DNA of 64,000 nucleotides from Bradyrhizobium diazoefficiens (GCF_018129965.1 NZ_JAFCKW010000005.1:346251-410250); one strand, 5' to 3'; shown: positions 37,801 to 45,767, counted from the stretch's first letter. Numbers and translations: made by a program. The notes: generated from the letters alone by a model not told the origin.

Positions 37801-38324
37801 GCGCGGTGGCAATCAACTACGCCAAGCTGCTGACCTACAAGGACGAATACGAAGTCGCGCGCCTCTACACCGATGGCAGCTTCGAAAAGCAGCTCCGCGA
37901 GCAGTTCGAGGGCGAGTTCACGTTCAACTTCAACCTGGCGCCGCCGATCCTCAGCAGCGGCCTCGATGCACTGGGACGCCCGAAGAAGCGCACCTTCGGC
38001 CCGTGGATGCTTTCTGCGTTCCGCGTGCTCGCAAAGTTCAAAGTCCTGCGTGGTACGCCGCTCGACCTGTTCGGCCGCAGCGCCGATCGCAAGCTCGAAC
38101 GTGATCTGATTACCGGCTACGAGAAGGACGTCGCCACCGTGCTCGGCCTGTTGTCGCCGCTCACCATCGACACCGCGGTGGAATTGCTGTCGCTGCCCGA
38201 CCGCATCCGCGGCTACGGCCCGGTGAAGGAGAAGGCCGTCGCGGACGCCAAGGCCCGCTACGCCCAGCTCGCGGCCGATCTGGCGAATCCGCCGCCGGCG
38301 CCGCGGCAGATCGCGGCGGAGTAG
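34833..38324 (+). CDS. Indolepyruvate ferredoxin oxidoreductase, fused alpha-beta type
   Basis: A 1163-residue single-chain version of IorAB. It oxidises aryl pyruvates (from Trp, Phe, Tyr transamination) to aryl-acetyl-CoA with ferredoxin as acceptor. The N-terminal thiamine-diphosphate regions carry GYRGSPLGGYDQQLF (about 50-64) and VNEDLAATAVWGSQQL. A ferredoxin-like insert (about 635-690) holds cysteines in VCEGCGDCSVQSNCIS and CNKDYSCLKGFCPSF. The gamma-type domain has GGVGGTGVLTIGALLG (about 727-742). Similar fused enzymes are common in alpha- and betaproteobacteria. It is followed by a long repeat block. Confidence 0.92.
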   Translation: MGINQGPISLDQKYTQDTGHIFTTGIQALVRLPMAQIRRDRAAGLNTAGFISGYRGSPLGGYDQQLFAARKHLEQYNIKFQPGVNEDLAATAVWGSQQLNLSPGAKYDGVVGIWYGKGPGVDRCGDVFRHGNAAGSAKNGGVLCLAGDDHGAKSSTVPHQSDHAFMSALMPYLYPSSIHEMIEMGLLGIAMSRYSGCWVGMKVITETVETTAEIDLTDEMKPFIIPTDFEMPPGGLNLRWPDDRFEQDRRLQDYKGFAAIAFARANKVNRITMDSPNARFGIMASGKSYEDVRQALRELGITEEVAARIGLRLYKIGMPWPLEPEGVRQFAVGLEEIFIIEERREIVENQVKQELFNWRDDVRPRIVGKMDEHDKRFLTFSAELSVASLATSLTERLLKLDLNPEIKEMLRAKADWFNGRQATQMQAVAPVSRTPYFCSGCPHNTSTKVPEGSRALAGIGCHFMALWMDRSTETFTHMGGEGVPWVGIAPFTNENHIFANLGDGTYFHSGLLAIRQAVASKTNITYKILYNDAVAMTGGQRHDGDLSPQQITFQLHAEGIREIYLVSETPDAYPADSIAPGVKLYHRDALDSVMKMCREHQGTSAIVFVQTCAAEKRRRRKRGLLEDPARRVMINPAVCEGCGDCSVQSNCISVEPLETEFGRKRAINQSSCNKDYSCLKGFCPSFVTVDGGKPRHRAPADLGDIGALPEPASRPTLDKPYNIAVGGVGGTGVLTIGALLGMAAHIEGKASMILDMSGLAQKGGAVLSHVRLSDHPAEVTCSRIVTGTADVVLAADEVVAVAKDTISLCDTSRTRGIINSHVIPTADFVLNRDFNFQTRKLNGLLETALHKDSVFFDFTKPAEQLLGDSIATNMMMMGYAYQKGLLPLSAEAIEQAIEVNGVSIKMNKEAFRLGRLAVADPARLAGMLKGTDEVVAPKSLDTMTLDEVIEHRAKHLTAYQNGRLAKRYRKLVDQVRDAAKQGGYDDALPRAVAINYAKLLTYKDEYEVARLYTDGSFEKQLREQFEGEFTFNFNLAPPILSSGLDALGRPKKRTFGPWMLSAFRVLAKFKVLRGTPLDLFGRSADRKLERDLITGYEKDVATVLGLLSPLTIDTAVELLSLPDRIRGYGPVKEKAVADAKARYAQLAADLANPPPAPRQIAAE

Positions 38325-38331
38325 GGTGGTC

Positions 38332-38455
38332 TCGTAGGTAGGTTAGCCTTTCGACTGTGCGAAGCGCAGTCGAAAGGCGTAACCCACCAGTGTCCATCGG
38401 AATCCTCGGAGGGACGGTGGATTACGCCTTCGGCTAATCCACCCTACGGCACCAT
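38332..38455. repeat. Intergenic repeat with GTGGATTACGCCTTCGGC ends
   Basis: The block holds GCCTTTCGACTGTGCGAAGC with its inverted GCAGTCGAAAGGCGTAACC, then GTGGATTACGCCTTCGGCTA and ATCCACCCTACGG. It is the first of several repeats in the gap after the IorAB gene. Confidence 0.65.
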
Positions 38456-38459
38456 CCGT

Positions 38460-38930
38460 TGTGCTGCCCGTCGGGCAAGACACCCATGCCGTGGGTCAAC
38501 CCACCGGGGCAAAAACATTCCACTTTACCGAAATTCGGAAATATCGTATTCGTCCGTCACCTCATCCCTCTCGGAGGGGCGTATCGCGATCGTCACGAAA
38601 CGCGGGGTGAGCGGCGGTGGACGCGGGCTGCGTCGCACGGGACATTGTCTCGCGTGCACGACGGGCGCAGGTCGCGTACGGCAAAATCGTGTGGTCCTGA
38701 CGCCCGGGGTCTGGCGTCAAGTCTTGTGATCGTTCGCAAAGGCGACGGGGGCAATAGTGCATCGCTCCCCGGGGAGAGCGCGACATAAGCCGTAAAGCCA
38801 CTGCGCAGGGAAGGCCGGATGTTTGGCTTCACCTGTATGCCGCTGTGCAGCCTCTTGTAGCGCAAATCTCGCACAGTGGACCGTGGGTGCCCGGCCGGCA
38901 CCCGGTCTTCCCTGCGCCCTCTGTTCCGAC
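38460..38930. repeat. Large repeat element, copy 1
   Basis: About 470 bases whose reverse complement recurs at 63390-63910. Matching stretches include CGGCAAAATCGTGTGGTCCT, the segment with TCGCTCCCCGGGGAGAGCGC and CGGATGTTTGGCTTCACCTG, and CGTGGGTGCCCGGCCGGCAC. Short open frames in it are artefacts of the repeat. The known high-copy Bradyrhizobium elements of this type have no assigned function. Confidence 0.85.
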
Positions 38931-39009
38931 AGAGGAGCACGACGGACGCATGGCTCGGGCAGAACATGCCGCGAGGATGCGGGGGTGTGTCTGCTCAGCG
39001 AGTTCTCGT

Positions 39010-39168
39010 GCCCCGGACGCAGCGCAGCGCTGCAGGCGATGCGAAGCATCGTCCGGTGCGGTGCGCTGCAGAGCCGGGGCCCATGTCGCACCGGGTCCGC
39101 GGCCGCTTGGGTCCTCTGCGCAGCAACGCTGAAGCGTTGCAGCGCGTCCGGGACACGAGGGCATCGCC
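39010..39168. repeat. Second copy of the GTGCCCCGGACGC...CGGGACACG repeat
   Basis: CTCGTGCCCCGGACGCAGC and GCGTCCGGGACACGAGG bracket an inner GCTGCAGAGCCGGGGCCCAT. It is related to the copy at 23709-23843 and has an extra arm, AGGCGATGCGAAGCATCGTC. It lies about 115 bases before the thiolase-like gene. Confidence 0.75.
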
Positions 39169-39284
39169 CGCACTTGCGCCGAGCCGCTACCCTCTCGCAG
39201 GGCGGAATATTTCCCCGCTTGCCAATCAGGCCACCTCGGTTCAGAAAAAAGCGCCAAGAAGAAACGCGATCGGAGACCTCTGTT

Positions 39285-40442
39285 TTGACCATCAAGGGCA
39301 AGGCCTACATTGCCGGGATCTACGAACACCCGACCCGGCATGCGCCGGACAAATCCACCGCCCAGCTCCACGCCGAGGTCGCCAAGGGCGCGATCGAGGA
39401 TGCCGGGATCAGCAAGGACGACATCGACGCCTATTTCTGCGCGGGCGATGCGCCGGGCGGCGCCTGGCCGATGGTCGATTACCTCGGCCTCAACACCAAG
39501 AAGCTCCGTCACGTCGATTCCACCGAGACCGGCGGCTGCTCCTACATCATCCATCTCGGCCACGCCGCCGAAGCCATCGCGGCGGGCAAGTGCTCGATCG
39601 CGCTGATCACGCTCGCCGGCAAGCCGCGCACCGGCGCGATGCCGCCGCGGGCCCAGGGCGCCGAAGCCGATTTCGAAACCGCTTACGGCGCGACCACACA
39701 CAATGCCTATGGCATGTGTGCCATGCGCCATATGCACGACTATGGCACCACCTCAGAGCAACTCGCCTGGATCAAGGTCGCGGCCTCGCACCACGCGCAA
39801 TACAATCCGCATGCGATGCTCAAGGACGTCGTCACCGTCGAGGACGTGCTGAACTCGCCGATGATCTCGGATCCCCTGCATCGCATGGATTGCTGCGTCG
39901 TCTCCGACGGCGGCGGTGCGCTGATCGTGACCACGCCCGAGATCGCCAAGAGCCTGAAGAAGCCGCAGGTTCGCCTGATCGGCCATGGCGAGGCGATGAA
40001 GGGCCCGCGCGGCGGCAAGGATCTCGATCTCACCTATTCCGCCGGCATCTGGTCCGGCCCGCGCGCGTTCGAGGAAGCCGGCATCACGCCGAAGGACATC
40101 AAATACGCCTCGATCTATGACAGCTTCACCATCACGGTGCTGATGCAGCTGGAAGACCTCGGCTTCTGCAAGAAGGGCGAGGGCGGCAAGTTCGTCGCCG
40201 ACGGCAACCTCATCTCGGGCGTCGGCAAGCTGCCGTTCAACACCGACGGCGGCGGTCTCTGCAGCAACCACCCCGTCAACCGCGGCGGCATGACCAAGAT
40301 CCTCGAAGCCGTCAGGCAGTTGCGCGGCGAGGCGCATCCGAAGGTACAGGTTCCCAATTGCGATCTCGCCATCGCCCACGGCACCGGCGGCCTGCTGGGC
40401 GTTCGCCACGCCGCCTCGACGGCCATTCTGGAGCGCGTGTGA
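39285..40442 (+). CDS. Thiolase-like (acetyl-CoA acetyltransferase family) protein, TTG start
   Basis: 385 residues of the SCP2-thiolase-like group. Cys85 in TETGGCSYIIHLGHAAEAI is in the place of the thiolase nucleophile; the histidine of GGGLCSNHPVNRGG is present. The C-terminal catalytic Cys of normal thiolases (CxGGG) is replaced by AHGTGGLLG, so the reaction may be thiolysis with altered chemistry or a retro-aldol cleavage as in Ltp2-type enzymes. The TTG at 39285 gives MTIKGKAYIAGIYEH behind CGGAGA. It is followed without gap by a DUF35 gene, the usual partner. Confidence 0.88.
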   Translation: MTIKGKAYIAGIYEHPTRHAPDKSTAQLHAEVAKGAIEDAGISKDDIDAYFCAGDAPGGAWPMVDYLGLNTKKLRHVDSTETGGCSYIIHLGHAAEAIAAGKCSIALITLAGKPRTGAMPPRAQGAEADFETAYGATTHNAYGMCAMRHMHDYGTTSEQLAWIKVAASHHAQYNPHAMLKDVVTVEDVLNSPMISDPLHRMDCCVVSDGGGALIVTTPEIAKSLKKPQVRLIGHGEAMKGPRGGKDLDLTYSAGIWSGPRAFEEAGITPKDIKYASIYDSFTITVLMQLEDLGFCKKGEGGKFVADGNLISGVGKLPFNTDGGGLCSNHPVNRGGMTKILEAVRQLRGEAHPKVQVPNCDLAIAHGTGGLLGVRHAASTAILERV

Positions 40443-40831
40443 TGACTGAAGCCAAGAAATATCCAGCTCCCGTCACGAATCCCGAGACCGCGGCTTTCTG
40501 GGACGCGGCCAAGCAGGGCAAGTTCATGATCAAGCGCTGCACCGCCTGCGGCGAAGCCCATTACTTCCCGCGCTCGATCTGTCCGTTCTGCTATTCGGAT
40601 AAGACGGTGTGGGAGGAAGCGTCGGGCGAGGGCACGATCTACACCTGGAGCCTGATGCGCAAATCGCCGACCGGTCCCTATGCGATCGGCTATGTGACGC
40701 TGAAAGAAGGCCCGTCGGTGCAGACCAATTTCGTCGATTGCGACCTGGAAAAGCTGAAGATCGGCCAGAAGGTGAAGGTGGTGTTCAAACCGACCGACGG
40801 CGCGCCGCTGCCGTTCTTCACGCCGGCCTGA
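40442..40831 (+). CDS. DUF35 OB-fold / zinc-ribbon protein, thiolase partner
   Basis: 129 residues: a rubredoxin-like zinc ribbon with C33-x2-C36 and C47-x2-C50 (CTACGEAHYFPRSICPFC), then an OB-fold domain (EEASGEGTIYTWSLMRKSP, about 60-78; YAIGYVTLKEGPSVQTNFVD). DUF35 proteins form complexes with SCP2-type thiolases and aldolases (for example ChsH2 with Ltp2). Its ATG shares a base with the thiolase stop (TGATG), which fits a stoichiometric complex. Confidence 0.9.
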   Translation: MTEAKKYPAPVTNPETAAFWDAAKQGKFMIKRCTACGEAHYFPRSICPFCYSDKTVWEEASGEGTIYTWSLMRKSPTGPYAIGYVTLKEGPSVQTNFVDCDLEKLKIGQKVKVVFKPTDGAPLPFFTPA

Positions 40832-40836
40832 CTTCT

Positions 40837-40988
40837 TCCTTCCCCCCTTGTGGGGGAAGGTGGCGCGAAGCGCCGGATGAGGGGTATCGCTCGGCGGAGA
40901 GACTCTCAATGCGGAGAAAACCCCTCACCCAAATGAGAACCTGGCCGATATCTCGTTGCCCTCTCCCACAGGGGGAGAGGGCGCATCA
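40837..40988. repeat. Intergenic repeat of the CCTTCCCCCCTTGTGGGGGA type
   Basis: CTTCCCCCCTTGTGGGGGAA followed by GGTGGCGCGAAGCGCCGGAT and GAGGGG, then further on ACCCCTCACCC and GCCCTCTCCCACAGGGGGAG. It is a common rhizobial intergenic element. It lies between the DUF35 and MaoC genes, so it may reduce read-through there. Confidence 0.7.
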
Positions 40989-41023
40989 ATAAGCGCCGGC
41001 GATACGCGGGAGGAAACCAGAAA

Positions 41024-41884
41024 ATGTCCGCCAGATACGAAGAACTCAAAAGCCTCAAGAACCTCGGCCAGAAATACGCCTACACTGATCGCGACGTGAT
41101 GCTCTACGCCTATGGCATCGGGCTTGGCGCCGATCCCATGGACGAGAAAGAGCTCGCCTTCGTCAACGAGGGCACGCTGACGCCGCGGCCGCTCAAGGTG
41201 GTGCCGACCTTTGCCTCCGTTGCGGCCTGGGGCGCGGGGCCCGGCGAGATGAACCTCAACCGCGTGATGGTGGTAGATGGTGAGCGCGACATCACCTTCC
41301 ACCAGCCGCTGCCGGTCGCCGCCAACATCACGGCCGATTCCTCCGTCGTCGAGGTCTACGACAAGGGCAAGGACAAGGGCGTCGTCATCGCGCACCAGAC
41401 CGTGCTGAAGAACGAGAAGGGCGAGAAGCTGGCGACACTGGTTGCCTCGCGCTTCGCCCGCGGCGACGGCGGCTTCGGCGGACCGAACCTGACCCAGCCC
41501 GATCCGCACAAGATTCCATCGCGCAGCCCCGACAAGACCATTGATATCGTCACGCGTCCCGACCAGGCGCTGGTCTATCGCCTCTGCGGCGACCGCAACC
41601 CGCTGCACAGCGATCCGGAGTTTGCGAAGAAGGCCGGCTTTCCGCGCCCGATCCTGCACGGCATGTGCACCTACGGCATCACCTGCCGCGGCGTGCTCCA
41701 GACCTATGCCGACTATGACGCCTCCGCCTTCCGCCAGCATGTCGCGCGGTTTTCCTCGCCGGTCTATCCCGGCGAGACCGTGACCATGGACCTCTGGAAG
41801 GACGGCAACGTGATCTCGTTCGAAGCCAAGGTGAAGTCGCGCGGCGTCACCGTGATCAAGAACGGCAAGACGGTGCTGGGTTAG
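41024..41884 (+). CDS. MaoC-family (R)-specific enoyl-CoA hydratase
   Basis: 286 residues with two hot-dog domains, as in the MFE-2/steroid-type hydratases. The C-terminal half holds the catalytic motif YRLCGDRNPLHSDPEFAKKA (about 185-204), with the Asp-His pair of (R)-hydratases, followed by FPRPILHGMCTYG. The N-terminal half is a degenerate hot-dog, also typical. It should hydrate a 2-enoyl-CoA to the (3R)-hydroxy product. It is flanked by the thiolase/DUF35 pair and an SDR. Confidence 0.92.
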   Translation: MSARYEELKSLKNLGQKYAYTDRDVMLYAYGIGLGADPMDEKELAFVNEGTLTPRPLKVVPTFASVAAWGAGPGEMNLNRVMVVDGERDITFHQPLPVAANITADSSVVEVYDKGKDKGVVIAHQTVLKNEKGEKLATLVASRFARGDGGFGGPNLTQPDPHKIPSRSPDKTIDIVTRPDQALVYRLCGDRNPLHSDPEFAKKAGFPRPILHGMCTYGITCRGVLQTYADYDASAFRQHVARFSSPVYPGETVTMDLWKDGNVISFEAKVKSRGVTVIKNGKTVLG

Positions 41885-41913
41885 GCGGGCCATTTGCGCT
41901 GCGCTGAGCTATC

Positions 41914-42008
41914 TCGTCATGCCCGGGCTTGTCCCGGACATCCGCGTTCTTTCTCGTAGTTGGCGAGCAAGTTCGTGGATGGCCGGGACAAGCCCGGCCA
42001 TGACGGAG
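41914..42008. repeat. GTCATGCCCGGGCTTG-type repeat
   Basis: CGTCATGCCCGGGCTTGTCC at one end and GGCCGGGACAAGCCCGGCCA with TGACGGA at the other. It is a further copy of the element at 10982, between the MaoC and SDR genes. Confidence 0.75.
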
Positions 42009-42037
42009 CAAAAAACGAAAAACAGGGAGAAGCCACC

Positions 42038-42916
42038 ATGGGATTGCTCGACGGCAAGGTTGCGCTGATCACCGGCGCGGGCGGGGGGCTCGGTGAGGCC
42101 TACGCCAAACTATTCGCACGGGAAGGGGCCTCGGTCGTGGTCAACGATCTCGGCGGCCCGCGCGACGGCTCCGGCGCCGACACGTCGATGGCGCAGCAAG
42201 TGGTGGATGCGATCAAGGCCGAGGGCGGCAAGGCAGTCGCCAACGGCGCCGATATCTCCACCATGGAGGGCGGCCAGTCGGTGTTTGACGACGCCATCAA
42301 GCATTTCGGCCGGGCCGACATCCTCGTCAACAATGCCGGCATCCTGCGCGACCAGACCTTCGCAAAGGCCTCCGAATCCGACTGGGACAAGGTCATCAAG
42401 GTCCATCTGAAGGGTACCTTTTGTTGCACCATGCCGGTGTTTCGCTGGATGCGGGAAAACGGCGGCGGCGTCATCGTCAACACCTCCTCGACATCGGGGC
42501 TGATCGGCAATTTCGGCCAGTCCAATTACGGTGCCGCCAAGGGCGGCATCTGGGGCCTGTCCAACGTGCTGGCGATCGAGGGCCGGAAGTACAACATCCG
42601 GATCTGGACGCTGGCGCCGGGGGCCCTGACCCGCATGACCGCAGACCTGCCCCGCTATAAGGAGAACCCCTCGGCGGCGCTGGGGCCGGACGGCATCGCG
42701 CCGGCCGTGCTATACATGGTTAGCGATTTGTCGGGCGACCAGACCGGCAAGGTGCTGGGCGTGTCCGGGCCCCGCGGCGTGCGCGAAATGCGGATGATGG
42801 AAATGGAAGGCTGGAAACCGCCGCACTCGGGCTGGAAAGCCCAGGACATCGCTGAGCATGCCAAGGAGATCTTCTTCTCCGAGGAGCAGATCAAGATGGG
42901 GGCGCGGAGGTTTTAG
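42038..42916 (+). CDS. SDR-family (3R)-hydroxyacyl-CoA dehydrogenase-like protein
   Basis: 292 residues. The Rossmann motif TGAGGGLG is at 12-19 and VNDLGG follows, a feature of the multifunctional-enzyme type 2 dehydrogenase domain; the catalytic serine lies in NTSSTSGLIG and the YxxxK pair in SNYGAAKGG. The extra C-terminal part (KAQDIAEHAKEIFFSEEQIK) is longer than in plain SDRs. Together with the adjacent MaoC protein it would form separate counterparts of the two catalytic domains of MFE-2. Confidence 0.92.
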   Translation: MGLLDGKVALITGAGGGLGEAYAKLFAREGASVVVNDLGGPRDGSGADTSMAQQVVDAIKAEGGKAVANGADISTMEGGQSVFDDAIKHFGRADILVNNAGILRDQTFAKASESDWDKVIKVHLKGTFCCTMPVFRWMRENGGGVIVNTSSTSGLIGNFGQSNYGAAKGGIWGLSNVLAIEGRKYNIRIWTLAPGALTRMTADLPRYKENPSAALGPDGIAPAVLYMVSDLSGDQTGKVLGVSGPRGVREMRMMEMEGWKPPHSGWKAQDIAEHAKEIFFSEEQIKMGARRF

Positions 42917-42922
42917 CTGTTG

Positions 42923-43004
42923 TTGTCGTTCCGCGGTACGCGAAGCGTGAACCCGGAACCTCGATATTCCGGGTTCGGCTCTTCGAGCCGCCCCGGAATG
43001 ACGA
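42923..43004. repeat. CATTCCGG-type palindromic repeat, copy 2
   Basis: GTCGTTCCGCGGTACGC, AACCCGGAACCTCGATATTC, CGGGTTCGG and CCCCGGAATGACGAATAGAG form an imperfect hairpin like that at 9137. It lies 18 bases before the DapA-like gene. Confidence 0.7.
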
Positions 43005-43022
43005 ATAGAGGATAAAGGACTG

Positions 43023-43976
43023 ATGAAACTGACCGCCGACGCCAAGGGCACCTTCGCAATCGCGCCGACGCCGTTCCACGATGACGGCCGGATCGACGAA
43101 CGCTCGATTGACCGCCTGACCGATTTCTATGAAGAGGTCGGCTGCGACGGCGTCACGGTGCTCGGCATCATGGGCGAAGCGCCGAAGCTCGACGCCGCCG
43201 AGGCCGAGCAGGTCGCGGTGCGCTTCGTCAAGCGCGCCAAGAAGATGCAGGTCATCGTCGGCGTCTCCGCGGCAGGCTTTGCCACCATGCGCGCGCTGGC
43301 CAGGGCCTCGATGGATGCGGGTGCGGCCGGCGTCATGATCGCGCCGCCGCCGAGCTTGCGCACCGACGACCAGATCATCGGCTATTTCAAGCAGGCGGCC
43401 GAGGCGATCGGCCCCGACGTGCCCTGGGTGCTCCAGGACTATCCGCTCACGCTCTCGGTGATCTTCACCCCCGCGGTGATCCGCAAGATCGTCACCGACA
43501 ATCCGAATTGCGTGATGCTCAAGCATGAGGACTGGCCGGGTCTCGAAAAGATCTCGGCGCTTCGCAATTTCCAGAAGGATGGTTCGCTCCGTCCGCTCTC
43601 GATTCTGTGCGGCAATGGCGGTCTGTTTCTCGATTTCGAGATGGAGCGCGGCGCCGACGGCGCCATGACCGGTTATGCCTTCCCCGAGCTGCTGATCGAC
43701 GTCGTGAACCTCTCCAAGGCCGGCAAGCGCGACGCCGCGCACGATCTGTTCGACGCGCATCTGCCGCTGATCCGCTACGAGCAGCAGCCGGGCGCCGGCC
43801 TTGCCGTGCGCAAATATGTGCTGCAGAAGCGCGGCGTCATCGCCTCCAGCGCCCAGCGCAAGCCGGGCGCGACCATCACGGCAGCGGCGAAGGCGGAGGT
43901 CGAGTACCTGCTGTCGCGCGTTGCCCGTGTCGACAAGCGCGCCAATCTCGGCCCGCAATCCAGCGCCGCAGGTTAA
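43023..43976 (+). CDS. Dihydrodipicolinate synthase/N-acetylneuraminate lyase family protein
   Basis: 317 residues of a class I aldolase. The Schiff-base lysine is Lys167 in CVMLKHED, the general-acid tyrosine is Tyr140 in VLQDYPLT, and GIMGEAPKLD (about 48-57) is the substrate-carboxylate loop. True DapA is about 290 residues and has other signatures, so this is more likely a catabolic aldolase or dehydratase. It follows a hydratase and an SDR, so it may handle the 2-oxo or hydroxy acid product of that pathway. It is four bases from the Nudix gene. Confidence 0.9.
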   Translation: MKLTADAKGTFAIAPTPFHDDGRIDERSIDRLTDFYEEVGCDGVTVLGIMGEAPKLDAAEAEQVAVRFVKRAKKMQVIVGVSAAGFATMRALARASMDAGAAGVMIAPPPSLRTDDQIIGYFKQAAEAIGPDVPWVLQDYPLTLSVIFTPAVIRKIVTDNPNCVMLKHEDWPGLEKISALRNFQKDGSLRPLSILCGNGGLFLDFEMERGADGAMTGYAFPELLIDVVNLSKAGKRDAAHDLFDAHLPLIRYEQQPGAGLAVRKYVLQKRGVIASSAQRKPGATITAAAKAEVEYLLSRVARVDKRANLGPQSSAAG

Positions 43977-43980
43977 CTGA

Positions 43981-44772
43981 ATGACCGAGACATCAGCGTC
44001 ACGCCCAGCCTCGACGATTCTCCTGCTCCGCGATGGTGCAAAAGAAATCGAAGTCTTCATGATGGTCCGCCATCATCAGATCGAGTTCAACTCGGGCGCG
44101 CTGGTGTTTCCGGGCGGCAGTGTCGATGCCGGCGACAAGGAGATCGTCGCCCGCGCCGATCTCTATTCGGGCGGCGAGGGCCTCAGCGAAGAGGACCGCG
44201 GGTTTCGGATCGCCGCGATCCGCGAGACCTTCGAGGAGAGCGGCATCCTGCTGGCGCGCGCGAAGGAGACGGGCACGCCGATCGATGCCAAACGCGCGGG
44301 CGAGATCGCGGATGCGCATCGTGTCGCTCTCAACGAGCACAAGATCAGCTTTCTCAGCATCCTCGCCGACAACGGCCTCCAGCTCGCGCTCGACACGCTC
44401 GTGCCCTACGCGCACTGGATCACGCCGGAGGGGATGCCGAAGCGCTTCGACACCTGGTTCTTCCTTGCCGCCGCGCCGCCCGACCAGATCGGCGCGCATG
44501 ACGGCCGGGAGTCCACCGACTCGATCTGGGTGTCGCCGCGCGAGGCGGTGGAGGGCGGCGAGAGCGGCCGTTTCAAACTGCCGTTTCCAACCACGCGCAA
44601 CCTGATCAGGCTCGCCAAGCAGGATAGCGTCAGCGCCGCTCTGGATCATGCCCGCAGCATGTCGATCGTGACGGTGATGCCGGTCATGACCAGGACCGAA
44701 ACCGGCCGCCAGCTCCGCATTCCCCGCGAGGCCGGTTACGACGGCGAGGTGTTCGAGGTCGGCGCCGTCTAA
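43981..44772 (+). CDS. Nudix hydrolase
   Basis: 263 residues. The Nudix helix RETFEESGIL (81-90) follows GFRIAAI and the usual fold element LVFPGGSVDAGD (about 41-52). The length is larger than for a basic Nudix domain and suits the CoA-diphosphatase or NUDT7/19-like type, which cleaves CoA esters; this would agree with an acyl-CoA gene cluster, but the substrate is not certain. It starts four bases after the DapA-like stop, so it is probably co-transcribed. Confidence 0.9.
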   Translation: MTETSASRPASTILLLRDGAKEIEVFMMVRHHQIEFNSGALVFPGGSVDAGDKEIVARADLYSGGEGLSEEDRGFRIAAIRETFEESGILLARAKETGTPIDAKRAGEIADAHRVALNEHKISFLSILADNGLQLALDTLVPYAHWITPEGMPKRFDTWFFLAAAPPDQIGAHDGRESTDSIWVSPREAVEGGESGRFKLPFPTTRNLIRLAKQDSVSAALDHARSMSIVTVMPVMTRTETGRQLRIPREAGYDGEVFEVGAV

Positions 44773-44852
44773 CACACTTCGATACGCGACGAACTATCGC
44801 GCCCGTCGCCGCTGTATGGTCCGTCCCCTGACAGCGAGACGGTACGAGCACC

Positions 44853-45767
44853 ATGATCAACCGGCAGGACACCAACATCGCCGTCGAACTGGCGCTGCTG
44901 GTCGCACTCGCAACGCTCTGGGGCGGCTCCTACACCTTCATAAAGCTCGGCGTCGCCACCATTCCGCCGATCACGCTGATCGCGGCGCGCACGGCGATCG
45001 CCGGCCTGCTGCTGCTCGCCGTGATGTGGGCGCGGGGCATCCGGATGCCGACCGACGCTGCGACCTGGCAGCGCTTTGCGTTCCAGGCCGTGCTCAACAG
45101 CGTCATCCCATGGACGCTGATCGCCTGGGGCGAGTTCCACGTCGATGCCGCGCTCGCCACCATCCTCAACTCGGCCGGACCGATCTTCACGTTCCTGCTG
45201 ACAGCGGTCGTCACCCGTCACGAGGCCACAACGCCGCGAAAGCTATTCGGCGTCGTCGCCGGCATGGCCGGGATCCTGCTGATCGTCGGCGTCGACGCGT
45301 TCCATCAGTTCGGCAGCGGCCTGATCGCGGAAGCCGCCATCGTCGCCGCCACCATCTGCTACGCCTGCGCGGCGATCTTCGGCCGCAGCTTCCAGGGCCT
45401 CGATCCCATGGCGCCAGCGGCCGGCTCGCTGCTGGCGGGGGCGGCGGCCCTGATCCCGGCCGCCCTGATCGTCGAGCACCCCTGGACGGTGTCCCCCTCG
45501 CGCGAATCCTTGCTGGCGCTGCTGGCCCTGTCGGTGTTTTCGACCGCGGCGGCCTTTGCGATCCATTTCCGCCTGATCCAGACCCTCGGCTCGGTCGGCA
45601 CCACCGCACAGGCCTATCTTCGCGTTCCCATCGGGGTCGCCATCAGCGTCACATTCCTCGGTGAAACCCTGAGCCGGACCGCCTGGATCGGGCTTGCCTG
45701 CGTTGTGCTCGGCGTTGCCGCCATGACGATCCCGGCGCGCAGGCCGGCCAGCGTCAAGACGTCATGA
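44853..45767 (+). CDS. EamA/DMT-family transporter
   Basis: 304 residues with ten predicted membrane helices in two EamA repeats. The first repeat begins LALLVALATLWGGSYTFIKL (about 12-31) and the second lies after about 155 (IVAATICYACAAIFGRSFQG). EamA proteins are metabolite exporters of varied substrates. The last helix ends TIPARRPASVKTS, a short cytosolic tail. The substrate is unknown. Confidence 0.92.
   Translation: MINRQDTNIAVELALLVALATLWGGSYTFIKLGVATIPPITLIAARTAIAGLLLLAVMWARGIRMPTDAATWQRFAFQAVLNSVIPWTLIAWGEFHVDAALATILNSAGPIFTFLLTAVVTRHEATTPRKLFGVVAGMAGILLIVGVDAFHQFGSGLIAEAAIVAATICYACAAIFGRSFQGLDPMAPAAGSLLAGAAALIPAALIVEHPWTVSPSRESLLALLALSVFSTAAAFAIHFRLIQTLGSVGTTAQAYLRVPIGVAISVTFLGETLSRTAWIGLACVVLGVAAMTIPARRPASVKTS

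Noticed and set aside
38823..39284. 154-codon N-terminal extension of the thiolase-like gene
   Set aside because: The extension is repeat DNA; homology begins at the TTG at 39285.
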